From assembly GCA_027067575.1 (NCBI GenBank), contig JAMOVQ010000101.1:1-39218 (forward strand): a stretch of DNA of 39,218 nucleotides. The letters run 5' to 3'. A model generated the notes under the pieces. That model made no database searches and was not told the DNA's origin. It saw only the letters and a list, made by a program, of their open reading frames with translations. Made by a program: the position numbers and the translations under genes. Origin of the DNA: Thermoanaerobaculia bacterium. Lineage in GTDB: Bacteria > Acidobacteriota > Thermoanaerobaculia > Thermoanaerobaculales > Sulfomarinibacteraceae. This document shows positions 10,051 through 19,000 of this stretch, one piece after another (within the stretch, counting starts at the first letter, position 1; each line of letters starts with the position of its first letter).

Positions 10051-12912
10051 ATGGCTGTCAAGCGCGACAAGATTCTGCGCGAGGCGGAGAAGCTGGTCCA
10101 GAAGGGCCGGATCGAGCAGGCTATCAAGGAGTACGAGAAGCTCCTCAAGGTCAACCCGAACGACCCCAACACGATCAACAGGATTGGCGACCTGTACGGA
10201 CGCATCGGGAAGGTCGACCGGGCCGTCGAGCTGTACGAACAGATCGCCGATCATTTCACTCGGGACGGCTTCATCACGAAGGCCATCGCGATCCTCAAGA
10301 AGATCAACAGGATCGCGCCGGACAGGCTGGACATCTTCGAGAAGCTGGCCGACCTCTACCAGCAACAGGGTCTCGTGGTCGAGGCGAAGAACCAGCTCCA
10401 GATGCTCGCCGACTGGTACACGCAAAACGGCGACACGGCAAACTCGATCAGGGTTCTCGAGCGGATCGTCCAGATCGACCCGAACAACCACATGGCACAG
10501 CTCCGGCTCGCGGATCTGCACATCACGCAGGGCGAGGCGGAGAAGGCCGTGGAAGTCTACGACCGGCTCGGCACCATGCTGCTCCAGCACGACAGGCTGG
10601 AAGAGGCGGAGCGTCTCTACCGGCACGTGCTCGAGGCGGATCCGCCGGCCGGCGAGGTCTTCGTCCCGATCTGCAGGGCGCTCATGGCAGCCGGGCGGGC
10701 CGAGGCCGCCCGGGAGTTCATCGAGGCCGCTGCGGCCCGCTCCGGTGACAACCCGGAGATCCAGGCCCTGAAGATCGAACTGGCCGTGATCTCGGGCGAG
10801 GGTCAGAAGGCTGTCAGGGCTGCCGAGACGGCGCTCGATACCTCGCCCGAGTCCACCGAGATTCAGCTGGCTGCTGGTCGGGCCTTTCTTGCCACGGGGG
10901 AGGGCCGGCGGGCGAAGGAGCTACTCCTTCCGGTCGTCGATCGGTGGCTCGAATCTGGGGCGGTCGAGGACGCGAGGGGACTGGTCAACGAGCTACTCAA
11001 GGCACAGCGGACCGACCGGGAGGTTCTGGAACGGGCCGTTCGTGCCTGGGAAGGTTCCGGGGACGGTGAGACGGCGCTCACGCTGAAGGCGGCGCTGGCG
11101 GATGCCTGTTTCCGCGGCGGTGATCGGAAGGCGGCCGAGGGGCTGTACCTCGAACTGACCCGTCAGGCGCCGGATCGGCCCATCTTCAGAGAGCGTCTGG
11201 CCCAGCTCCGGGGGGGAGAGGTGGAGCCGGCCCCCGCCGAGCCGCGGCCACTGGAAGTTCCTCCGCTGGAGGATCAGACCGCCGCCGAGATGGCGGTTCC
11301 CGGCGGGGACGCGAGGTTCGATCCCGAGGAGCGGTTTGCCGAGGCAAACGTGTTCGCGAAGTACGGTCTCATCGACAAGGCCATCGACCACCTTCGCGAG
11401 ATCCTGTCGGCGTTTCCCGAGATGCACGAGGCGAGGGAGAAGCTGGTCACGCTGCTCGTGGAGCGTGGAGACCTCGATGGCGCCCGGGACATCGCCGGTC
11501 CGCTGGAGGGCCACTACCGCCGCGAGGGGCTGTTGAAGGAGCTTCGGACGCTGCGGGAGGTCCTGGGGACGGCCGAGGCGAAGGGTGTGGCCGGAGCGGT
11601 GGCAGAGGAGGAAGAGGAGGAGATCCTCTACATCGAGTTCGATGAGGAGCCGGGAGCCGTGGAGCCCGGGGAGGAGCCCGCCTCGGCAGCAGCGGCTTCA
11701 GCAGAACCGTCCATGGAGCTGGAGTTCGAGATCGAGGAGGAACAGACGCCTGAGCTCGGCGGTTCCGAACCGGCGGCGGGAGGGGAACTCGAGGAACAGC
11801 ACCTCTCCGGGGAACCGTCCGCGGTGGAATCGGTTCCTTCGGCGAGACCGTCGCCGGAGACGATGGAGGGCGCAGGCCAGGACGCCGCGGCCGGAGAGCC
11901 GCCCCTGTCCGATCTCGACGGGCTCGAGGCGGTTCTGCGATCGGAGGCGGCAGCGAATCCGCCCGCTGCAGACCGGCGGTCCTCCACCTCGGCGGTGGAG
12001 GAGCTTCTCGGTTCCATCGGTCTCGACCTCGGTACGGCACGCAGGACAGAGCCGCAGACGCCGCCGCATGAGGAGTCTTCCGGTGCGGCCTCCGAACCTC
12101 CCGTCGAGGCCGGGCCGACACTGCACGAGCCGGATGAAGAGTTTGTCGAGATCACCGATGATGTGGCGGGTCCGGGGCTGGGTGACCTCCAGCAGGTGGA
12201 CTTCTTCATCTCGGAGGAGCTGTACGACGATGCGTTACGAATCCTCGAACGGCTGGAGGAGGAGTTCCCGGGTCATCAGGAGATCATGGAGCGCCGGGCC
12301 GTTCTCAAGGCTCGGGGTGTCCTGTTCGAGGATGTAACTCCCGTTGGCGGGGAGGCTGCCGAGGAGCTCTTTGCCGAGGAGGAGGAGTACATCGATCTCG
12401 CTGCGGAGCTCGAGGCAGAGCTCGATGCCGAGGAGGCGATGGTTGAGGAGGCCACCGGCCACGGGCAGGAGGGGGCCCTGCTCGAAGAGGTGTTCCGGGA
12501 GTTCCAGAAGGGAGTTGCCGAGCAGCTCTCGGAGGAGGATTCCGATACCCACTTCAACCTCGGTATCGCCTACAAGGAGATGGGCCTCCTTCCCGAGGCG
12601 ATCGGCGAGTTTCAGATCTCGGCCAAGAACCCCGCGTACGAGGTGGAGAGCCTCTCGATGATCGGGCTGTGCTTCGTGGAGCAGGGACTGCTCTCCGAGG
12701 CGGCGGAGTGGTACCGGAGGGCGCTCGAATCCCCGCAGATCAGTGACGACGCCCGGCTGGGTGTCCTCTACGACCTTGGCAGCGCGCTGGAGCAGGCGGG
12801 CGAGCTCGAGGAGGCGGCGGAGGCGTTCAATACGATTGTTTCACGATCGCCCGCTTACCGCGATGCCGCGGGTCGCCTGCGCCGCCTGGAGGAGCTCCGG
12901 CAGGCGAACTAG
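10051..12912 (+). CDS. Large TPR-repeat protein with acidic low-complexity linker
   Basis: Repeated TPR patterns (AIKEYEKLLKVNPNDPNTINRIGDLYGRIGKVDRAVELYEQIA...). ATG at 10051 (MAVKRDKILREAEKLV) is more plausible than the ORF-track start at 9751, which overlaps rnhB. Confidence 0.88.
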   Translation: MAVKRDKILREAEKLVQKGRIEQAIKEYEKLLKVNPNDPNTINRIGDLYGRIGKVDRAVELYEQIADHFTRDGFITKAIAILKKINRIAPDRLDIFEKLADLYQQQGLVVEAKNQLQMLADWYTQNGDTANSIRVLERIVQIDPNNHMAQLRLADLHITQGEAEKAVEVYDRLGTMLLQHDRLEEAERLYRHVLEADPPAGEVFVPICRALMAAGRAEAAREFIEAAAARSGDNPEIQALKIELAVISGEGQKAVRAAETALDTSPESTEIQLAAGRAFLATGEGRRAKELLLPVVDRWLESGAVEDARGLVNELLKAQRTDREVLERAVRAWEGSGDGETALTLKAALADACFRGGDRKAAEGLYLELTRQAPDRPIFRERLAQLRGGEVEPAPAEPRPLEVPPLEDQTAAEMAVPGGDARFDPEERFAEANVFAKYGLIDKAIDHLREILSAFPEMHEAREKLVTLLVERGDLDGARDIAGPLEGHYRREGLLKELRTLREVLGTAEAKGVAGAVAEEEEEEILYIEFDEEPGAVEPGEEPASAAAASAEPSMELEFEIEEEQTPELGGSEPAAGGELEEQHLSGEPSAVESVPSARPSPETMEGAGQDAAAGEPPLSDLDGLEAVLRSEAAANPPAADRRSSTSAVEELLGSIGLDLGTARRTEPQTPPHEESSGAASEPPVEAGPTLHEPDEEFVEITDDVAGPGLGDLQQVDFFISEELYDDALRILERLEEEFPGHQEIMERRAVLKARGVLFEDVTPVGGEAAEELFAEEEEYIDLAAELEAELDAEEAMVEEATGHGQEGALLEEVFREFQKGVAEQLSEEDSDTHFNLGIAYKEMGLLPEAIGEFQISAKNPAYEVESLSMIGLCFVEQGLLSEAAEWYRRALESPQISDDARLGVLYDLGSALEQAGELEEAAEAFNTIVSRSPAYRDAAGRLRRLEELRQAN

Positions 12913-13017
12913 ACGTTCATCGCCCGCTCCCGGGGAAACAGTGTGGCACGGGATCCCACTGCGAATCGGGCGAGATCTCGCGGCTGGGGCGTGGGAGGGT
13001 TCTGGCGCTCCGGTCCG

Positions 13018-15888
13018 TCACCTCCGCAGAACGGCGAGGCCGCTCCCGAGCAGGATGAGGACGAAGAGCAGGATCCCCCCGCCGGAGAGCGCCGGAATCG
13101 GAGGCGCCTTGCCGGAGGCGGTCCCGGCACCCTCGTCCGGGGATGGCTCCGTCTCGCCGGGTGGGCCGGTACGGCCGGGGACTCCTCTCTCGAGGAGTGC
13201 GTCCGGCGGTTCGAGCCACGGCCAGGCCAAGGTGTTCGCCGCGTCCCTGGCCGTCCGGTTCCCGACGACGAACGCCAGGTCGGCGGCGTTGGTGCGGCAG
13301 TCCCAGCTGGCGTCCGGTGGGTCCCCGGGCGGCGTCGGGTCGGTGAAGAGCCAGGCCAGCACCGCCAGGTCGTCCCCGGCGGTCACCTCGCCGTCCCCGG
13401 TCACGTCGCCCCGCACGGCGATGCCGTCGCCGAAGCCGGCGGCCACGGTCGTGTCGGCGTCGAGGGCCAGGACACAGGGTTCCGCCCCCTCGCACCCCCC
13501 GCCGGACCAGCCGCCGAACGCCGACCCGGGATCGGGATCGGCGAGGAGGACGACCGTCTCGCCCCTGCCGAAGACCGCCGAACACTCGCCGGCGCAGGCG
13601 ATGCCGCCGGGGCTCGAGAGGATCTTTCCCGAACCGGGGCCGCAGGCCCTGACCGTCAGGGTCGCCCGGTCCTCGAGGTCGGGTTCGAACAGGGCGGTGA
13701 CCGTCCGGTCGGCGTCCAGGAACAGCTCGAGCGGTCCGGTCCCTGCGACGGCGCCGGCCAGGTTCCACGCCCCGAGCCGCCAGCCGGGCGAGGGGGATGC
13801 CTCGAGACGGACCGCCGTTCCCGGCTCGAACTCCGCCGTGCAGTCGGGCGGGCACGCGATCCCGGTGGGGGAGGAGGTGACGGTCCCGGCCCCCTCGGCG
13901 CCGACCGTCAGGAGGACCCGTTCGGGCGGGGCGGGACCGAACTCGGCGGTCACCGTGACCGGCGCCGTCACGGTCAGGGTGCAGGGGGCCGTCCCCGTGC
14001 AGCCTCCCCCGGACCATCCCGCGAACACCGAGCCGGGCTCCGGGCTCGCGGTCAGGGTGAGCTCCTCGCCGTTGGTCACGGGCACGGAACAGGTGCCGCC
14101 GCAGACCAGGCCGGCGGCGGACGCCACGACGGTCCCGCGTCCGGCCCCGGTCCGGTTCACGGTCACGGTGTGCTCCGCCGGGATCTCCTCGAAGACGGCG
14201 ACGAGGGACGGCGGGCCGGTCGGATTGCTGTTCATCGGGCTGGGGAACGCCAGGAACCCGGACGACGTGCGGATCGTGACCGGGTTCCGGTAGTCGAGCG
14301 CGGCCCACTCGTACGATCCCAGGTTGAGGGTCTCCCACCGCCAGATCCACTGGCGGAAACGCCACCCTGCCATGGGCGTGGCCGTGAAGTCCGCGGGAAA
14401 GGCGCTGGCGGCGAGGGACACGGTGCATTCGCCGGTACAGTCCACTCCCGGGGCCGTGGAGGTGATCCGGCCCTGACCCTGGACGAGAAGGTGTGCATCG
14501 ACGGGGTCCGGTTCCGGGTCCGAGGTCTCGGCCCCGGAGGGGTTGATCTGGGCCAGCACCGACGGGTTGTACGGGTTCTGGTCCATCACGTACAGGGGAC
14601 TCATGTGCTTGAACCCTCCGTTCGGTGTGAACCGGATGCGGACGGTACACCGTTCACCAGCCGGAAGGGTCCTGTTGGAGCAGTTCTCCTCCTCCCGGGT
14701 GATGGTCGGGTCGTTGGAGGAGGGTTCCCCGAGGAACTCGAGGGGGCCGATGCCGATGGCGCCGTGGCCGACGTTGATGATCTCCACCTCGATCTCGCTC
14801 CAGCTCCCCACGGGTGTCAGGGGGAACTCGTTGATGAACGTGTCGTCGAACTGCCCGGGAATCCATGCGGTCCGGGGCACGACCACGAGCTCGGGGTCGC
14901 CGTTCAGGGCCGGTCCCCCGGGGTCCACCACCACGCCGTTGGCCGTCAGGTCGGCGTCCCCCTCGAGACCGTCGCAGAAGGAGAGGGCGATCCGCATGGA
15001 GCCGTCCGGATCGGCGTGGAACCGTGCGCCGCGGCCGTTCTGGAAGTCGAACCGCCACCAGTGGTCGGACGGATCCTGCGGTGTGGGACCGTACATCCAG
15101 TACGAGACCAGCTCGGGGTCACCGGGCATCCACAGGTTGGCCGTGAAGCAGCTCCCCGGGACCATTCCCGAGAACGTCATCTCGAAGAAACCCAGGGGAA
15201 AGCGATCGACGGGAGCGTCGTCCGGGGACGGGTTCGGCACCGCGGCGGCGTGGGCGAGGGTGATTCCCTCCGGGGCCTCCAGGGTCACGTACCGTCCGTC
15301 CAGCGAGGGGAACGAGGCCACCCGGGCCTGGATCACGTCGGGGATCCCGTCGCCGTTCCCATCCCACCCCGGATCGTCCCCGTCGGGTCCCATCTCCAGG
15401 GCGTCGTCCACCCCGTCACCGTCGGTCTCCCCTCCATCCCGGAGGAAATGGGCCCGGACCACCGTGTCCCAGTGGACGGTCACCGTGGCCGTCGCGCCGG
15501 TCCCGGCCGCCGCCCCCGACCACCCCGCGAACCGCCATCCCGGCGCGGGCACGGCCGAGAGCGTGGCCGTGAACCCCTGGGTTCCCGTCTCGACACAGTC
15601 GGCGGGGCAGTCGATCCCGGGGCCCGTGACCGTGCCGCCGTCCCGCGGGACGACGACGACCCGCAGGGAGATTCCGCCGGTCTCCCGCCGGGCGCGGACC
15701 ATGCCGCCGGCGGTGTTCCAGCCGTACGATTCACGGGTCGCTCCGGACTCCACCCGTACGAGCCGTCCCGCGGCGTCGTACCGGTAGGTCAGGGTTTCCT
15801 GAGCTCGGGTGACGGCCGGAGCGAGGAGCAGTGCGACGGCCGCCGCCGCAACGAGACCGGGTCCGTAACGGAAGCCGTGTCGTTCCAT
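13018..15888 (-). CDS. Secreted protein with N-terminal orphan YD repeat, multiple bacterial (InlB B-like) repeats, dockerin-like region and IPTL-CTERM-like tail
   Basis: Start at 15888 (MERHGFRYGPGLVAAAAVALLLAPAVTRAQ) with SD GAGGAGGAA. YRYDAAGRLVRVES YD repeat. Repeated GWSGGGCTGTAPCTLTVTAPVTVTAEF-type units. GDVTGDGEVTAGDDLAVLAWLF. C-terminus IPALSGGGILLFVLILLGSGLAVLRR. Confidence 0.82.
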   Translation of the reverse strand: MERHGFRYGPGLVAAAAVALLLAPAVTRAQETLTYRYDAAGRLVRVESGATRESYGWNTAGGMVRARRETGGISLRVVVVPRDGGTVTGPGIDCPADCVETGTQGFTATLSAVPAPGWRFAGWSGAAAGTGATATVTVHWDTVVRAHFLRDGGETDGDGVDDALEMGPDGDDPGWDGNGDGIPDVIQARVASFPSLDGRYVTLEAPEGITLAHAAAVPNPSPDDAPVDRFPLGFFEMTFSGMVPGSCFTANLWMPGDPELVSYWMYGPTPQDPSDHWWRFDFQNGRGARFHADPDGSMRIALSFCDGLEGDADLTANGVVVDPGGPALNGDPELVVVPRTAWIPGQFDDTFINEFPLTPVGSWSEIEVEIINVGHGAIGIGPLEFLGEPSSNDPTITREEENCSNRTLPAGERCTVRIRFTPNGGFKHMSPLYVMDQNPYNPSVLAQINPSGAETSDPEPDPVDAHLLVQGQGRITSTAPGVDCTGECTVSLAASAFPADFTATPMAGWRFRQWIWRWETLNLGSYEWAALDYRNPVTIRTSSGFLAFPSPMNSNPTGPPSLVAVFEEIPAEHTVTVNRTGAGRGTVVASAAGLVCGGTCSVPVTNGEELTLTASPEPGSVFAGWSGGGCTGTAPCTLTVTAPVTVTAEFGPAPPERVLLTVGAEGAGTVTSSPTGIACPPDCTAEFEPGTAVRLEASPSPGWRLGAWNLAGAVAGTGPLELFLDADRTVTALFEPDLEDRATLTVRACGPGSGKILSSPGGIACAGECSAVFGRGETVVLLADPDPGSAFGGWSGGGCEGAEPCVLALDADTTVAAGFGDGIAVRGDVTGDGEVTAGDDLAVLAWLFTDPTPPGDPPDASWDCRTNAADLAFVVGNRTARDAANTLAWPWLEPPDALLERGVPGRTGPPGETEPSPDEGAGTASGKAPPIPALSGGGILLFVLILLGSGLAVLRR

Positions 15889-15948
15889 CGTCGGTTCCTC
15901 CTCACGGTGCGGTGAAGACGCAGGTCCGGAAAGAACCCCCGGGACCCC

Positions 15949-15979
15949 GGCCCACGGACTCGTCCTCCGTCCGTGGGCC
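15949..15979. repeat. Strong inverted repeat (11-bp perfect stem, 9-nt loop)
   Basis: GGCCCACGGAC (15949-15959) - TCGTCCTCC - GTCCGTGGGCC (15969-15979), between the RHS stop and the next start. Confidence 0.7.
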
Positions 15980-16034
15980 CGGACGGGGCCCCGGGGGGCG
16001 CGGCCGACCACCTGACCGCCCGCCTGCCGTCGCA

Positions 16035-19000
16035 TCACCGTGCCTCACGCATCTGACGCTGCCACTTGGCGTAGGTGCTCCAGGAGATCCCGTTGGCCTG
16101 GAGCAGATCGCGGATGAACCGCGCCTCGTCGGCCGGGTCGTATGGGTCGGCGGTGGGGGACATCAGGTGGACGAGGATCTCGTCCAGCGTGATCGCCCGG
16201 CCTTCCGAGTCCCACCACACGTGCGCATGACCGATCGCCCGTCCCACGAGCCACCCCGCTCCGCCGGCCGCCAGCGGGCCGAGCACCAGCGGTCCCACGG
16301 ATGCCTCGCCCAGGGAGACGACGAACGTCTCCGCCAGCGTCTCCTCCAGGTAGACCTTGAACACCATGTAGTTGACCGTCAGGTCCTTCCCCGCGCCGCG
16401 GAGCCAGGCGCCCGCTCCCCGGACGGTTCCCGAGGAGAGTGCCCTCTGGAGGAGCTGCTTCGCGGACTGGACGATGCCGGGGTTCCGGCCGAGGATGCGT
16501 TCCCCCTGGGCGATCATCCGCTCCGGCGGCCCCAACGCCATCTCGAACTCGGCCGCCACCTGCTCCGTCACCGAGATTCCCTCGTTCTTCAGGACGTCCA
16601 CCGACCACTCCATCGGGACGTGGTACGCCTTGATCCCCTCCGTCAGCCCCGAGCCCAGGGTGGCCTCCTCCATCAGGTGCACCGGCGCGCCCATGGACTC
16701 TGCGGCGCTGGCCTCGATCCAGCCGTGGAGCGCCCCCACGTCGCGCACGCCCATCTGTGCCCCCTCGGTCACCCACGTCTTGACGAACTGGTAGAGGGAC
16801 GGATCGGTGAGGGGGCCGGCCTCGAGGCCCGTCGGATCGGCGGCGTCGATCGGGTCACCGTGGGCCCAGGAGTACAGGTTGCCCGCCAGCCTGATCCCGG
16901 CCGGGTCCTCCGAGAGGAACTGCCGCAGCCGCGGGTCGTACAGGCGCGCCGCGGTCACGGCGAGTCCGGTGGAATCGGTGAAGACACCCCACGTGCCGGC
17001 GAACCCGAACGGCTGATCCGTCAGGGAGCCGGTGGCTCCGGTCCGGTTCCCGAAGGCGTCCCACGACGCGGTCTGCACCACCGTGCCGGAGCCGTCGGTG
17101 ACGGCCGCCACGTTGCCGCGCGCATCGCCGAGGTAGACCCGGACCTCCCCAGCGGGGCCGACGGAGTACAGCAGGATCGACCCGGCCCACACGTGCCGCC
17201 ACAGGACGGCACCCGTGCCGTCCATCGTCGCCACCGGGTGGCCGTCGAGGCGGAGGAACCGTCGCGTGACGCCCTCCGAGGCGATCTCCACGAGATCCCC
17301 GGCGGGGTCGTACCGGTAGTCCGCCCGGACCCCGTCGCGGGTGACGGTGACGGGGCGGGAGAGGACGTCCCATGTCACCTGGAGGCCGGGCGCCGAGACC
17401 AGGTTCCCCGAGGGATCGTGGGCGACGGGACCAGCCACCCCCTCGGCGGCCACCGATTCGAGCCGGTCGGCGGTCCCGCGTTCGAAGGCTGTGGATTCCT
17501 CGTCGGGTCCGGGGACGGCCCCGCCGGTGCGCGTCTCGGAGACCACGCGACCCAGGGCGTCCCGCACCAGGGTGATCTCGAGGATCGTGGCGCCCCCCGG
17601 CGCGGTGTGCCGGACCGAGACGAGCCGCCCGGCGGGATCGCGGCCGTAGGCCGTCCGTACGCCGCCGGGGAGGTCGACCGACGACACCCTGCCGGCGGTG
17701 TCGTAGTGGAAGACCGTGGTGTTCCCCGCCCAGTCGACGATCCGGTCGAGCCGCCCGGCCGTGTCGTACCGGTAATCCGCCGTCACGCCGCCCGGGTACT
17801 CCACGGCGTCCACACGTCCACCGGCGGTCCAGCTCCGCCGGACGGTGTCGCCCCAGATTCCCGTGTGGGCCACGGGGCGGCCGAGGAGATCGTACCGGTC
17901 GGTCACGGTCTCCGAGCCGTCCGTCACGGAGACGGTCTCGCCGGAGCCGTCGAACGTCCGTGTCCGGCCGAGCACCGTTCCGCCGGGAAGGGTCGTGGAG
18001 ACCAGTTCGTCGTCGGCGTTCCATGCATACTGGATCTCCCTGCCGTCGGGCAGGATCGTCCGGGTCCGCCGTCCGCCCTCGTCGTACACGTACCGTTCGG
18101 CGAGCCGGTCCGGTCCGGTCTCGCGGACGAGCCGTCCGCCGGGATCGTACCGCCAGGTCCAGACGGAGCCGAGCGGGTCCCGGAGGGAGATCAGGCGTCC
18201 GCGGGTGTCCCAGTCCAGGACCGTCTGGGCCCCTCCGGGAGACTCGATGGAGCGTGGGAGACCGTCCTGGCCCAGGACCTGGACGGTCTCCCGGCCCAGG
18301 GCGTCGGTGTGCACCACCCGGAGCCCGTCCTCCGAGGCGCGGAACGTCTCCCGGTTACCGAGGGGATCGGTGATACCGGTCAGAACACCGTTGGCGTCCC
18401 GCTCGAACGTCCACCGTCCGCCGTCCGGTTCGACGATGGCCGTCACCCGGCCCGCGGGATCCCTCTCGTACCGTCTCCGGCCGCCGCCGGGCAGGACGAC
18501 CTCGGACAGGGCGCCCCGCCCGTCGTAGACGCGGCTGAACGTGACGCCGTCCGGATCGGTGACCGAGACGAGGTTGCCGTCGTCGTCGTAGGTGTAACGG
18601 GTCTCTCCCCCGAGGGCGTCCCGCACCGTCACGAGCTGGCCCGCGTCGTCCCGGATCCAGGTGGTGACCGCACCCGTGGGCTCGAAGGTCCGGGTCGCCA
18701 CGTTCCCCTCGGCGTCGTGGGTCCACAGGATCCGCCGGCCCTCGGGGGTCCGCAGCCACTCCAGGCTGCCCGCGAGGTCCCACGAGAACGTGCTGGTCCC
18801 GAGCGAGCCCGGCCGCTGGATCGAGGCGAGGCGCCCGGCGGCGTCGTAGGTGAACGACACCGTCGCGCCGGTCTGGAGCTGGATCGACTGGAGCTGGCCC
18901 GAGCCGTTCCAGGTGAACCAGCGCCACTCGTAGTCGGCGCGGTCCGAGGTTCTCTGGACCCGGCCGTCGGTGTCGTAGTCGAGGATCAGGTCCTGACCTC

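Noticed and set aside
12943-15915. 990-aa plus-strand ORF
   Set aside because: Antisense to the IPTL-CTERM-like gene. No domain signature.
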